Below, in pieces: positions 36,368 through 45,520 of a DNA stretch of 64,000 nucleotides. The DNA comes from Sphingobacterium sp. xlx-96 (GTDB lineage: Bacteria; Bacteroidota; Bacteroidia; Sphingobacteriales; Sphingobacteriaceae). Numbering within the stretch: position 1 is the stretch's first letter; each line of letters begins with the position of its first letter. Under the pieces are notes generated by a model. The model searched no databases, was not told where the DNA came from, and saw nothing but the letters and a program-made list of their open reading frames with translations. The translations under genes were made by a program, and so were the position numbers. The DNA lies in NCBI RefSeq assembly GCF_011007365.1, contig NZ_WFKM01000003.1, positions 513,513 through 577,512 on the forward strand. Direction: 5' to 3'.

Positions 36368-36823
36368 ATGTTGAATAAAGGGTTGATTTTGGGTTTCGTT
36401 CTAGGGACAATGGTATTGTCTGCTAAAGCACAACAAACTGGTGTCGTGGAAGTGTCTAAGGATACGCTGATATCCATTTTGCAGAGTTTCAGAGCAGAAC
36501 ATGAAATCAACCCAACAACAACACGCAGTATTAGTTTAGGACCAAAGGTTGTCGATAAAAGTAAAGCAACTCGTGTCAAGAAAAGGGGATTTCGTGTACA
36601 GATATACTCCGGCTCAAATAGAAATGAAGCCTATGCTGTCCAAGGTCGGTTTAAGAACCAATATGCAGATATGGACAGTTACATCAACTACGATGAACCT
36701 AACTATAGAGTAAAAGTAGGTGATTTTACAAGTCGATCCGAAGCGAATAATTTTATGCGTGTCTTAAGGAACCAATATAGTAATGTTTTTGTTTTTCAAG
36801 AAGACATTTGGGTTTGGGAATAA
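36368..36823 (+). CDS. SPOR-domain protein
   Basis: A 151-residue exported protein with a signal peptide (MLNKGLILGFVLGTMVLSAKAQ). Its C-terminal half (about 70-150) is a SPOR domain: RGFRVQIYSGSNRNEAYAVQGRF, then NYRVKVGDFTSRSEANNFMRVLRNQY. SPOR domains bind peptidoglycan stripped of stem peptides at the division septum. The middle (35-65) is a variable linker. It lies 13 bases after secA and 12 bases before the M20 gene, so a secA-SPOR-M20 transcript is likely. Confidence 0.85.
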   Translation: MLNKGLILGFVLGTMVLSAKAQQTGVVEVSKDTLISILQSFRAEHEINPTTTRSISLGPKVVDKSKATRVKKRGFRVQIYSGSNRNEAYAVQGRFKNQYADMDSYINYDEPNYRVKVGDFTSRSEANNFMRVLRNQYSNVFVFQEDIWVWE

Positions 36824-36835
36824 ATCTGTCCAGTT

Positions 36836-38026
36836 ATGAGTAATCTCAAGCATGATATTCAACAGTTGGCAAAAGCTTTTTTTCCAGAAACTGTTGATAT
36901 ACGCCGTCATCTTCATCGTAATCCAGAGCTTTCGTTTGAGGAATTTGAAACCGCTTCATTTATAAAGAAGACTTTATCAGATCTTGGCATTAGCTATCAA
37001 CCTATGGCCAATACTGGGGTTGTGGGGCTTATTAAGGGAGAATTGCCTTCTGATAAAGTTATCGCTTTGCGCGCAGATCTGGATGCTCTTCCTATCACAG
37101 AAGTAGAGGGCCGGTCTTATGGTTCACAACGACCGGGTATTATGCATGCTTGTGGACATGATGTACACACCTCTTCGCTATTAGGGGTTGCGAGAATCTT
37201 ACAAGAGTTGCGGCCTTATTTTGGTGGTACGGTGAAGTTAATATTTCAACCCGGAGAAGAAAAGCTTCCGGGCGGAGCTTCTTTGATGATTAAGGAAGGG
37301 GTATTACAGAATCCTGATGCTGCGTCTATTATTGGTCAACACGTGATGCCTTTTATTGAAGTTGGTAAGGTTGGATTTAAATCCGGGCAGTACATGGCTT
37401 CTACGGACGAACTTTATATGACAGTCAAAGGTAAAGGAGGTCATGGAGCTCACCCACATCAAAATATAGATCCTATTGCTATTACAGCTCAAATTATAAC
37501 CGCTTTACAACAGGTGGTAAGTAGATATGCAGATCCGAGAATCCCAACGGTATTGTCTTGGGGAAAGATCGTGGCTAATGGAGCAACGAATATTATTCCA
37601 AATGAGGTTTATTTGGAGGGAACTTTTCGTACCTATGATGAGAAATGGCGCGAAGGGGCACATCAGCGAATGACGAACATCGCCACTGGGATAGCGGAAG
37701 CTATGGGAGCTACTTGCGACTTTGAGGTACGCAAGGGTTATCCTTTTTTGACTAATGATCCGACGTTGACAAAGAAATCAAGGACCCTTGCCGAAGAGTA
37801 TTTAGGAAAAGAGAATGTTGTTGATTTGGAGCTTTGGCCCGCAGGTGAGGATTTTGCATATTATTCACAAGAGATTCCTGCTTGTTTTTATCGACTAGGT
37901 ACAGGAAATGTGGGCAAAGGAATTAATTCGGCGGTCCACACATCTACATTTGACATTGACGAAGATGCTTTGGAATTGAGCATCGGTTTGATGGCTTATA
38001 TCACGATTGGGGAACTGAATTCTTAG
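36836..38026 (+). CDS. M20 family amidohydrolase (N-acyl amino acid type)
   Basis: A 396-residue metallopeptidase-like hydrolase of the amidohydrolase/hippuricase branch of M20. HRNPELSFEEFETASFI near 27, ALRADLDALPITE, MHACGHDVHTSSLLG (103-117, metal ligands), FQPGEEKLPGGA (Glu base) and the GKGGHGAHPH loop near 205 are all typical. Its substrate cannot be fixed from sequence: N-acyl amino acids, hippurate or indole-acetyl conjugates are possible. It follows the SPOR gene after 12 bases. Confidence 0.87.
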   Translation: MSNLKHDIQQLAKAFFPETVDIRRHLHRNPELSFEEFETASFIKKTLSDLGISYQPMANTGVVGLIKGELPSDKVIALRADLDALPITEVEGRSYGSQRPGIMHACGHDVHTSSLLGVARILQELRPYFGGTVKLIFQPGEEKLPGGASLMIKEGVLQNPDAASIIGQHVMPFIEVGKVGFKSGQYMASTDELYMTVKGKGGHGAHPHQNIDPIAITAQIITALQQVVSRYADPRIPTVLSWGKIVANGATNIIPNEVYLEGTFRTYDEKWREGAHQRMTNIATGIAEAMGATCDFEVRKGYPFLTNDPTLTKKSRTLAEEYLGKENVVDLELWPAGEDFAYYSQEIPACFYRLGTGNVGKGINSAVHTSTFDIDEDALELSIGLMAYITIGELNS

Positions 38027-38067
38027 TCTTTGGAGCCCTCCTAATTTATGTGCTAACTTCTTAAGAA

Positions 38068-38631
38068 ATGTCTTCACACCATATCGTACGGGAGAATCAG
38101 GAGCCTGCGCTTCTAATCCAAGACTTTAAAGCTTTGGATAGGGAAATGTTGGATCAACTTTTAGAGTGGTCTCCCACTATTATTGTTGATGAATGTGCCG
38201 TAGATTTTCTACTTGCAGACGAAATAAAAATAGATGTTATTTTTTCTAGAAATACCTCTATCTTAATTCAGGAGCAGACGAAGGTGTTTCCTCTTGGGAA
38301 TTCCTTTTTGGATAGTGCGTTCGATTATTTAATTTCTAATTCTTATTCCGCAGCGAATATCCTTTGTTCGAGTCTGGATGGTTTGGCGGATAAATGTACT
38401 ACCGCAATTAATATTGTCGCTTTCTGTGACAATAGAAGGCATGTTTTTGTAAAAGGACATTATGAAAAGTGGAAGCCACAAGGAGAAAAAGTTTATGTGA
38501 ATGATAAGACCGTTAAATCTTCACAAGGATTGAACCGAGTTGATCATGGTATTTTTGAAACGGCGCATAGCGGCTTCTTCCGATTGGATTTTATTTCCTC
38601 AGACTTCATTTGCCTGGGTGAAGATATCTAA
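38068..38631 (+). CDS. Thiamine pyrophosphokinase-like protein, degenerate
   Basis: A 187-residue protein. The segment LLEWSPTIIVDECAVDFLLADEIKIDVIFSRNTSI resembles the N-terminal block of thiamine pyrophosphokinase, where an ADGGA...KPDVVIGDFDS pattern is expected. The GDxDS acidic motif is replaced by FSRNTS, so catalysis by the usual mechanism is unlikely. The C-terminal TVKSSQGLNRVDHGIFETAHSGFFRLDFISSDFI has the beta pattern of the TPK thiamine-binding domain. I call a fold-level relative, perhaps a thiamine or nucleotide binding protein. It overlaps the convergent M28 gene by 4 bases and follows M20 by 41 bases. Confidence 0.45.
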   Translation: MSSHHIVRENQEPALLIQDFKALDREMLDQLLEWSPTIIVDECAVDFLLADEIKIDVIFSRNTSILIQEQTKVFPLGNSFLDSAFDYLISNSYSAANILCSSLDGLADKCTTAINIVAFCDNRRHVFVKGHYEKWKPQGEKVYVNDKTVKSSQGLNRVDHGIFETAHSGFFRLDFISSDFICLGEDI

Positions 38632-39929
38632 TCTTTAAGTTTTTCTACACGACTGGGGGTTTGAGAGCCATTAATGATACCTGTAGCCCCTATAGCTATC
38701 GCTTCAATACTTGCCTTTATATTATCAATATCTAATGTAGTGACATCGTCTTTGACCGTATGATAAAATTTATCTTTGTCAATTTGGGAAGTGGAGAAGG
38801 TATGTGCAGGTACACCTAAAGCCGCTAAAACAGCATTGTCACTGCGATAGAAGAGGTTTTGTTGTGGGTAAGGGTCTGGATAAAATTTGAATGAAGATCC
38901 CGCTAAATTCTGCTGCATGAGACTTCCTAGATTGGACCTGTCATAACCGGTTATATAAAGAGAATTTGGACCAAACTTAGCGTCCTTTCCTATCATTTCG
39001 ATGTTTATCATGGCTACGACACTGTCCGCATTGATATTGTTTGAAAAATATTTGGAACCAAACATCCCAATTTCTTCAGCGGTAAAAGCGACAAAAATTA
39101 ATGTTCGTTCATTATTGTTAAGGTTTTTATAATATTTTGCCAAACTGATCATTGCTGTTGTACCGGAGGCATCGTCATCGGCTCCATTAGCGATAGAGTC
39201 TGTTCCTTCGGATTTAATTATACCAATATGATCATAATGAGCGGAGAATATAACATATTCATTAGGCTTTGACTTGCCCGGAATAACTCCGGCTACATTT
39301 GAAAGAGAAATAGGTTTAATATTATTGTTGTTTATAATTTCGAAATCTTTGGTGATTTTATCCGCGACAACAAAAACTTTCGTTGCAGAGGTTCCCGTCG
39401 TAGAAACAATATTTTCTCTGTTATAGATTTTATTAAAACGGGCTATAAACGAACTGAATGAAGGGTCTACCAGGATAATCGCATTCTCTGACGATTGGGC
39501 AAACATTCTAAAGGAGCTCGCAAAATCGTCCTTTTTAGTTATTGTATGTACGGGAATATTTGAAGAGGAATTCCAGTGAGTCTGTGCTTCGTCTCCAAGT
39601 ATCAAAAAGCTATTTTCCTCTAAAACATGACCTTCCCAGATAATGGAGCTGTTTTTTTTACGCACTTGTTGCATGTAAAATGTTTGCCTATAATTATTTT
39701 CAGCATATGGGGTAAGACCAATCTCTTGGAATTCCTTTGCGATAAAATCTGCGGCTCGGTCTGCATCCTCGGTTAAGGCATGACGACCTTTCATTTCGTC
39801 CGAGGCTAGCGTATTTAAAATTCGGTCGATATAGGATCTGTCTACAATGGCTTGGGCCGGCAACTGGCAAAAAGCAGATCCGCCAAGTAATAATGTGGAC
39901 ATCAAGGATACGAAAAGGATGTGTTTCAT
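38628..39929 (-). CDS. M28 family peptidase, exported
   Basis: A 433-residue zinc aminopeptidase-like protein with a signal peptide (residues 1-19, MKHILFVSLMSTLLLGGSAF). The prodomain-like N-terminus has IDRILNTLASDEMKGRHALTED. The M28 core has FSAHYDHIG, ANGADDDASGTTAMISLA (metal Asp), VAFTAEEIGMFGSKYF (Glu pair) and SDNAVLAALGVPAHTFS near 360. A PA-like insert region sits before the catalytic domain. Extracytoplasmic peptide breakdown is the inferred role. Its 3' end overlaps the thiamine-pyrophosphokinase-like gene. Confidence 0.87.
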   Translation of the reverse strand: MKHILFVSLMSTLLLGGSAFCQLPAQAIVDRSYIDRILNTLASDEMKGRHALTEDADRAADFIAKEFQEIGLTPYAENNYRQTFYMQQVRKKNSSIIWEGHVLEENSFLILGDEAQTHWNSSSNIPVHTITKKDDFASSFRMFAQSSENAIILVDPSFSSFIARFNKIYNRENIVSTTGTSATKVFVVADKITKDFEIINNNNIKPISLSNVAGVIPGKSKPNEYVIFSAHYDHIGIIKSEGTDSIANGADDDASGTTAMISLAKYYKNLNNNERTLIFVAFTAEEIGMFGSKYFSNNINADSVVAMINIEMIGKDAKFGPNSLYITGYDRSNLGSLMQQNLAGSSFKFYPDPYPQQNLFYRSDNAVLAALGVPAHTFSTSQIDKDKFYHTVKDDVTTLDIDNIKASIEAIAIGATGIINGSQTPSRVEKLKD

Positions 39930-40136
39930 CTTTTATATTTTTAGTAGCAATGGTACAATTTAGTAAATATGCTTGATATATTTTTAGTTATGTATTCGGG
40001 AATTCCAAGCATTTTATCTAAGTTTGATCAGATCAAAATTAAAACAAAGAACTATATAAATGGTTTATATGTTGCGTAATGGTAACTGATTAAAAAGGTG
40101 TGTTAATATTAATTATTAAAGACAAATTTTATACAT

Positions 40137-40451
40137 ATGAAAGAAATTACAGTTCAAGAATTAAAATCAATGATGGATCACAATGAAGAATTTCAGTTGA
40201 TTGATGTTCGGGAATCATTTGAGTATGACGTTTCTAATTTGAATGGTTTGAATATACCCTTAGCGGGAATCTTGATAGAGTCGGAAAAGGTATCTAAAGA
40301 TATTCCAGTTATTATTCAATGTCGTTCAGGAAAGCGTAGCGCGCAAGCTGTTATGTTATTAGAGCAACAGGGCTTTGATAACCTGTCTAACCTCAAAGGC
40401 GGAATATTGGCTTGGAAGGAAGAGATTGATCCCGAGATGGATGTATACTAA
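40137..40451 (+). CDS. Single-domain rhodanese
   Basis: A 104-residue rhodanese domain. DVRESFEYDVSNLNGLNIPL (23-42) and the active-site loop IIQCRSGKRSAQA with Cys62 are clear, and LKGGILAWKEEIDP ends the domain. It is likely a cytoplasmic sulfur-transfer or thiosulfate-sulfurtransferase-like enzyme, since no signal peptide is present. The gene stands alone; hairpins follow. Confidence 0.9.
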   Translation: MKEITVQELKSMMDHNEEFQLIDVRESFEYDVSNLNGLNIPLAGILIESEKVSKDIPVIIQCRSGKRSAQAVMLLEQQGFDNLSNLKGGILAWKEEIDPEMDVY

Positions 40452-40514
40452 AATAATCAATTAGAGATTATTTTGTTAAGTGTGTAAGGGGTATTCTCAT
40501 GAGTACCTCTTTTG
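40450..40514 (+). terminator. Two successive hairpins after the rhodanese gene
   Basis: An AT-rich 9-bp stem AAAATAATC/GATTATTTT (40450-40458 with 40466-40474) starts within the stop codon. A second, stronger hairpin GGGGTA/TACCTC (40488-40493 with 40504-40509, inner CTC/GAG stem) ends in TCTTTTG. The second looks like the working terminator. Confidence 0.65.
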
Positions 40515-40707
40515 TTGTATTATTGAAGTTTGCCGTAGTATTAGTTGAGGTTATATGTTTTTTATAATGAAAATTATAAGCTTTGGGAACACAGAATGAT
40601 GAATTAATAGCTTTGAGTGTCTTTTGTTGATTTTTTATTAAAAAAGCTGAAAGCCAGTGTATTCGTTTCTGTTTTTGTTAATTTTATATAACAAATTATA
40701 GACGCTT

Positions 40708-42126
40708 ATGTCAGCAACAAATACATATAGTTTTTTCGAAGGAGTAGAGCGAAGCTTTGATAAAGCCGCTAGGTTTACTCGGTTTTCCAAAGGGATCTTA
40801 GAACAAATTAAAGCTTGTAATTCTATCCTCCGCGTAAAGTTCCCAGTTCGCATCGGCGATCAAATAGAGGTTATTGAAGCTTATAGAGTTCAACATTCTC
40901 ACCACAAATTGCCATGTAAAGGAGGTATCCGTTTTAGTATGGAGGTGAATCAGGATGAAGTGATGGCGCTTGCTGCCCTGATGACCTACAAGTGTGCGAT
41001 AGTGAACGTACCGTTTGGTGGCGGTAAAGGAGGTATTAAGATTGACTCATCTAAGTATAGTGTCTCTGATTTAGAACGGATAACACGGCGATATACTTCG
41101 GAGTTGTGTAAAAAGAACTTTATTGGACCGGGAATAGATGTTCCCGCTCCAGACTATGGGACGAGTGGAAGAGAAATGAGTTGGATCGTTGATACCTACT
41201 CCTCTCTAAATCCCAATGACGTTAATGCCATGGCTTGTGTTACGGGCAAACCGATCTCTCAAGGAGGTGTTAGAGGTCGGGTTGAAGCGACAGGTTTAGG
41301 TGTGTTTTTCGGTATACGGGAGGCATGTTCTATTGAGGAGGACATGAAGAAGTTTGGGCTGACTCCGGGAATAAAAGGTAAAAGGGTTATAGTACAAGGT
41401 TTGGGAAATGTTGGCTATCATGCTGCCAAGTTTTGTCAAAATGCAGGGGCTATTATTGTTGGATTGATAGAATATAATGGGGCAATCTATAATGAAGAAG
41501 GTATAGATGTTGATGCTGCGCAAGCTTATCGATCTAAAAATGGATCGCTTTTAAATTTTCCGGGAGCAAAAAATATCGAAAACGCAGAAGAGGGGCTAGA
41601 GCAAGTTTGTGACATTTTGATCCCCGCTGCTTTGGAGGCTGTAGTCCATGCCGGAAATGCAGAACGTATTCAAGCAAAGATAATTGGTGAAGCTGCAAAT
41701 GGACCATTGACACCAGAGGCAGATGAAATTCTTAACAAAAAGGGGGTATTGGTAATCCCCGATATGTATCTTAATGCAGGAGGAGTTACAGTATCTTATT
41801 TCGAATGGTTGAAGAACTTAAGTCATGTTCGTTATGGTCGTCTAGAGAAGAGATTTAGTGAAAATCGTTATGCAGAAATTATGAACTCTGTAGAGGATCT
41901 CACGAATAAGAAGATATCAGAGAAGGAACGTAAGCTGATTTTGAAGGGACCAGATGAAATTGATTTGGTTCATTCTGGATTGGAAGATACGATGATGGGA
42001 TCCTACCAGGAGATTCGGGATGTGTGGATGAATACGCCTGGCGTTGAAGATTTGAGGACGGCGGCATTTATCTGCGCTATTAATAAAATAGGAGTTGCTT
42101 ATGAAGAGCTGGGGATCTTTCCATAA
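40708..42126 (+). CDS. Glu/Leu/Phe/Val dehydrogenase family protein
   Basis: A 472-residue amino acid dehydrogenase, close to glutamate dehydrogenase. [42 protein letters not shown] (about 70-112) is the substrate-lysine block, and [15 protein letters not shown] near 232 is the Rossmann NAD(P) motif. [14 protein letters not shown] near 330 also matches. Glutamate is the likely substrate, but leucine dehydrogenase-like specificity cannot be ruled out from sequence. Two small membrane proteins follow closely. Confidence 0.88.
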   Translation: MSATNTYSFFEGVERSFDKAARFTRFSKGILEQIKACNSILRVKFPVRIGDQIEVIEAYRVQHSHHKLPCKGGIRFSMEVNQDEVMALAALMTYKCAIVNVPFGGGKGGIKIDSSKYSVSDLERITRRYTSELCKKNFIGPGIDVPAPDYGTSGREMSWIVDTYSSLNPNDVNAMACVTGKPISQGGVRGRVEATGLGVFFGIREACSIEEDMKKFGLTPGIKGKRVIVQGLGNVGYHAAKFCQNAGAIIVGLIEYNGAIYNEEGIDVDAAQAYRSKNGSLLNFPGAKNIENAEEGLEQVCDILIPAALEAVVHAGNAERIQAKIIGEAANGPLTPEADEILNKKGVLVIPDMYLNAGGVTVSYFEWLKNLSHVRYGRLEKRFSENRYAEIMNSVEDLTNKKISEKERKLILKGPDEIDLVHSGLEDTMMGSYQEIRDVWMNTPGVEDLRTAAFICAINKIGVAYEELGIFP

Positions 42127-42160
42127 ACCCTGATCAAAAAAATTTTCGTATTTTCGAAGA

Positions 42161-42463
42161 ATGAAAAATTTATTTCACCAGACTAAACAGGCATTCTATT
42201 TTAGTCTGGCTTTTTATTTATTGACGGTAGCGATGATGATGCTTAAGGCACCCTTTTCTTTGGTGTTGCTTAGTGTGTCGTTGCTAATATCTATGATATG
42301 GGTCATGTTGGTGCTGCGGGAGGTAATGCTGTCTACTGGGGTGACCAATGTAGAACGTATCCTGTTGATACTTTTTGTTATTTTGACAAATATTTTAGGA
42401 GGCGTTGTGTATTTTGCATTCGTCAGAGAGCGGGTAATTGGTAAAGAAAATATAAAAAAATGA
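42161..42463 (+). CDS. Small membrane protein (PLDc_N-like end)
   Basis: A 100-residue protein with three hydrophobic segments (about 11-28, 30-52, 66-88). The end ILTNILGGVVYFAFVRERVIG resembles the last strand-helix of PLDc_N-type small membrane modules, where a proline/glycine-rich turn precedes Y-x-x. That similarity is weak. It is 34 bases after the dehydrogenase and overlaps the next small membrane gene by 4 bases. Function unknown. Confidence 0.6.
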   Translation: MKNLFHQTKQAFYFSLAFYLLTVAMMMLKAPFSLVLLSVSLLISMIWVMLVLREVMLSTGVTNVERILLILFVILTNILGGVVYFAFVRERVIGKENIKK

Positions 42464-42690
42464 AGAAACATTTTATTTTAAACTTACTACTGAATTTAGG
42501 TATAATCTTTCTGATTATGAGTGGTGTCGCAGCTTACCAAAGCGGTAATATGTTGATCTTAGGAGCTGCTATAGCCATATCGGTGGTTTTAATCTATTTA
42601 AAGGTAGTTCTTCTTAAATATGTGAAGACAGATTTGGTGAAGCGACAGCAAGAAAAGACCGCTAAAGGTAGTAAAACGAAGAAGGGTTAA
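42460..42690 (+). CDS. Small membrane protein, two helices with basic tail
   Basis: A 76-residue protein with hydrophobic stretches at about 5-26 and 32-54, followed by a strongly basic tail (KTDLVKRQQEKTAKGSKTKKG). It may belong to the DUF6358 group, which I recall only vaguely. It overlaps the upstream gene by 4 bases, so the pair is translated together. The last codons and the stop lie inside the 21-bp stem of the bidirectional terminator, which also constrains the tail sequence. Confidence 0.6.
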   Translation: MKKHFILNLLLNLGIIFLIMSGVAAYQSGNMLILGAAIAISVVLIYLKVVLLKYVKTDLVKRQQEKTAKGSKTKKG

Positions 42691-42720
42691 TATCTAAATA
42701 TTAACCCTTCTTCGTTTTTT
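42673..42720. terminator. Bidirectional terminator, 21-bp perfect stem
   Basis: Arms 42673-42693 and 42698-42718 are exact reverse complements around the loop CTAA, with AAAA/TTTT at the base. It overlaps the 3' end of the small membrane gene and ends 22 bases before the gcvT stop, so it can serve both directions. Confidence 0.9.
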
Positions 42721-42741
42721 ATATGACAATATTTTAATTCC

Positions 42742-43821
42742 CTATTTTACAAAGGGAGGTTTTTTGACTATAGCCTTGATTTTCTGATTTCTTATATTGA
42801 TATAGATATCTGTTCCTTCTTTTGTAAAGGCATTATTGACATAGCCCAAACCTACAGATTTTTTCAGTGTAGGAGATTGTGTTCCTGAGGTTACGCGTCC
42901 GATTACATTGCCTTCTATATCTACGATTTCATAATCATGACGAGGAATACCTCTTTCTATCATTTCAAAACCAACTAGCTTTTTCGGGGTACCAGCCTCT
43001 TTCTCTGCTTTTAAATTTTCAGAATTTACAAACTCCTTTGTAAATTTTGTTACCCAACCAAGACCGGCTTCTAGAGGCGAGGTGGTATCGTCGATGTCAT
43101 TTCCGTATAGACAGAATCCCATTTCTAGACGAAGGGTGTCGCGAGCTCCTAGTCCGATGGGTTTGATGCCGAACGGCGCTCCTGCTTTGAAAATTGCATC
43201 CCATACAGTTCTCACATCGTCATTGGAGACGTAGATCTCGAATCCGCCAGCACCGGTATAGCCTGTCGCAGATACGATAACATTTTCAACACCGGCAAAC
43301 GTTCCTTTTTGGAAAGTATAGTATTCCATGGAAGCAAGCTCTATGTCGGTAAGCGATTGTAGTGCTTCCGCAGCTTTAGGACCTTGGATCGCTAATAAAG
43401 ATGTTTTGTCGGAGATATTTTTCATATCAACCCCAAAAGTATTGAACTTGCTTATCCAGTTCCAATCTTTCTCAATATTCGAGGCGTTAACAACCAAAAG
43501 ATAGGTTTGATCATCCAATTTGTAAGTCAGGAAATCATCAACGATTCCGCCGTTTTCGTTTGGCAAGTAAGCATACTGTACTTTACCGTCGTATAGCTTA
43601 GATGCATCGTTAGAAGATACTTTTTGGATTAAATCCAGAGCTTTTTCTCCTTTCAAGATAAACTCTCCCATATGACTCACGTCAAAAACGCCTACAGCAT
43701 TACGTACTGTTTCGTGCTCATCATTTATGCCAGAATATTGTACAGGCATATTAAAACCCGCAAAAGGGACCATCTTTGCACCTAATGATACATGCAAATC
43801 TGTCAAAGCTGTGTTTTTCAT
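42742..43821 (-). CDS. gcvT: Aminomethyltransferase (glycine cleavage T protein)
   Basis: GcvT transfers the aminomethyl group from the H protein lipoate to tetrahydrofolate, releasing ammonia. The 359-residue protein has the family N-terminus ([32 protein letters not shown]), the [10 protein letters not shown] motif near 43, the folate-site region [12 protein letters not shown] near 187, and the C-terminal barrel with [17 protein letters not shown]. The other cleavage-system genes are not in the window. It is a monocistronic leftward gene bounded downstream by the shared terminator. Confidence 0.95.
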   Translation of the reverse strand: MKNTALTDLHVSLGAKMVPFAGFNMPVQYSGINDEHETVRNAVGVFDVSHMGEFILKGEKALDLIQKVSSNDASKLYDGKVQYAYLPNENGGIVDDFLTYKLDDQTYLLVVNASNIEKDWNWISKFNTFGVDMKNISDKTSLLAIQGPKAAEALQSLTDIELASMEYYTFQKGTFAGVENVIVSATGYTGAGGFEIYVSNDDVRTVWDAIFKAGAPFGIKPIGLGARDTLRLEMGFCLYGNDIDDTTSPLEAGLGWVTKFTKEFVNSENLKAEKEAGTPKKLVGFEMIERGIPRHDYEIVDIEGNVIGRVTSGTQSPTLKKSVGLGYVNNAFTKEGTDIYINIRNQKIKAIVKKPPFVK

Positions 43822-43991
43822 CAGAAATTAATTGTTTTTTAACGACATGAAGCTATCATGAATGGGGTGTGCATTTTCTTATTTTGCACAATTTACACCA
43901 TGAAAGTTTCATTTTTTAGCTATATAAAATGTATTATTACAAAAATACTTATAAAGTTGAGATTATGGCCTTATATTTTGCAATATTGATA

Positions 43992-44019
43992 AAAATAGGT
44001 CGGTTTATTTTGCAACCGA
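43992..44019 (-). terminator. Candidate terminator for the 44005-44835 gene
   Basis: On the minus strand TCGGTT pairs with AACCGA over an 8-base loop, followed by CCTATTTTTATC. The stem includes the stop codon of the gene. It is a short stem with a moderate T run. Confidence 0.45.
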
Positions 44020-44835
44020 GAGTTTATAGATCGTGGTTGACGTGGCTTGCTGGTCTGAATCTTCACAAAGTAGAAATGTCAACGTTGTTATGTTTTCTTG
44101 ATAGCAAGAAAGTCCTTCAAATTTATGAATCCCAGAGATTGGGATAAACGAGGTTAAAGTCATTGTGTTAAAGTCTATAGTTCCAAAGAAGGATCCTCCT
44201 ACTTGCCCGTCTTCATATGTTGAGTTTGTCTGTTCAATGGCCGCAATAAAGTATATTTTTTCTTCGAGCAAAATAGCATCTGTAAATGCAGGACTTCCGG
44301 CTTCTTGTTCAGGTAGTGGTATGTCTATATACCGTATAGGTGTTGAGAAGTCTTTCTTTGCTAATATGATACCGTTCTTTTTTTCAGGGCCATTACCCCT
44401 GTTAAAGAGATAGAGCGTGTCTCCATGTAAAAACGAGCCTTCAATATTGAGGTTTTCACTACTGATACCCAATTGCGCGTGTATATTTTCAGACAATGTA
44501 TCGGTCGAGAAAGGTTTGGCTAAGTTGAGTGATGCGAGCGGGACTTGAAAATTTGTTGTTCTGCTGGATGTGGACATAGAGCCAAGCAGATGTAACGAAT
44601 CATTGTACATGAAAATTGATTCAAAATCTAGCTTATTTTTTTTGTGTACCCTTTCATTTTGATTTGACCTATCAATTAAAAGATGTTTGTCTATTAGGTT
44701 TTGTGGGATACTGTAGGTGTAAAGATAGTTACTATCATCACAGACGATGTATAGCGTGTTTTCTTGGTAATAAATCCCTGAAGCTGCACTCAGGCCCATG
44801 ATGGAGCATAATACTTCGAGGATAAGATCTTTCAT
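44005..44835 (-). CDS. Beta-propeller-like protein of unknown function
   Basis: A 276-residue protein whose core repeats short beta units, each starting near GIYYQENTLYIVCDDSNYLYTYSI, with recurring Y/L-Y-I/L patterns (DSLHLLG, DTLYLFNRGNG, EKIYFIAAIE). That suggests a seven-blade-like propeller. A hydrophobic start (LILEVLCSIMGLSAASG) may be a weak signal or anchor, though no lipobox is clear. No domain is named with confidence; DUF6929-type is possible. It begins 1 base after the truC stop and is the last gene of DUF4359-truC-this gene. Confidence 0.6.
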   Translation of the reverse strand: MKDLILEVLCSIMGLSAASGIYYQENTLYIVCDDSNYLYTYSIPQNLIDKHLLIDRSNQNERVHKKNKLDFESIFMYNDSLHLLGSMSTSSRTTNFQVPLASLNLAKPFSTDTLSENIHAQLGISSENLNIEGSFLHGDTLYLFNRGNGPEKKNGIILAKKDFSTPIRYIDIPLPEQEAGSPAFTDAILLEEKIYFIAAIEQTNSTYEDGQVGGSFFGTIDFNTMTLTSFIPISGIHKFEGLSCYQENITTLTFLLCEDSDQQATSTTIYKLSVAK

Positions 44836-44836
44836 G

Positions 44837-45520
44837 TTACAGATTTATATTTAGGATGTCAAGTACGCGTAGGAATTCAGGTTGCAAATCTGCTTTTATT
44901 TCAATGATTTGTCCAGAATGAGGATGTTGAAAAGATAGACTTGTCGCATGGAGTAACATGGTGTCCATCTCAAAACGATCTTTCCACAGTTTATTCTGCT
45001 TGTTACAGCCGTGAGGCCTATCCCCTATTATTGGGTAAAGTATGTGTGCAAAATGCCGACGTAACTGATGCATTCTTCCCGTTTCGGGGTTAGCTTCTAC
45101 CAATGAATACCTAGATGTAGAGAACTTTCCATGTGGAACTTCTATCTCAGCCTGCACTAGTCGACGGAAGTGGGTTACAGCATTTTGCGAACTACCATTT
45201 TCTTTAAGTAAAGGGTAGTCAATGACTCCGCTATCCGGACAGAAGCCTCGTAATATAGCTAGATAACGTTTGTCTATTTTTTTTTCTGCAAAGAGAGATT
45301 GTGTCAGTCTATCAGTTTCTTTGTCCAGTGAAAATAATAAAACTCCCCCCGTTTTTCTATCCAAACGATGTGCTGGATAAACCGGCATACCTATTTGATC
45401 TCGTAGTTTTTGAAGGGCAAATTCACTGGTGTCGTTGGCTATTGAAGACCGATGCACGAGTAGACCATGGGGCTTGTTTACAGCAACCAAAAAATCATCT
45501 TTATAGAGAATCTCCAGCAT
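44837..45520 (-). CDS. truC: RluA-family pseudouridine synthase, TruC-like
   Basis: A 227-residue pseudouridine synthase. Start MLEILYKDDFLVAVNKPHGLLVHRS is close to the TruC (tRNA U65) signature. The catalytic HRLDRKTGGVLLFS block is at 51-64 with Asp54. GRMHQLRRHFAHILYPIIGDRPHG near 165-190 is typical of this group, and there is no S4 domain, as expected for TruC. Other small RluA-type enzymes with RNA targets cannot be excluded. Its ATG shares one base with the stop of the DUF4359 gene. Confidence 0.85.
   Translation of the reverse strand: MLEILYKDDFLVAVNKPHGLLVHRSSIANDTSEFALQKLRDQIGMPVYPAHRLDRKTGGVLLFSLDKETDRLTQSLFAEKKIDKRYLAILRGFCPDSGVIDYPLLKENGSSQNAVTHFRRLVQAEIEVPHGKFSTSRYSLVEANPETGRMHQLRRHFAHILYPIIGDRPHGCNKQNKLWKDRFEMDTMLLHATSLSFQHPHSGQIIEIKADLQPEFLRVLDILNINL

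Noticed and set aside
43929..44147. A 72-residue plus-strand reading frame overlapping the 44005-44835 gene
   Set aside because: It is antisense to the end of a longer, coherent protein gene and has no recognisable motif.
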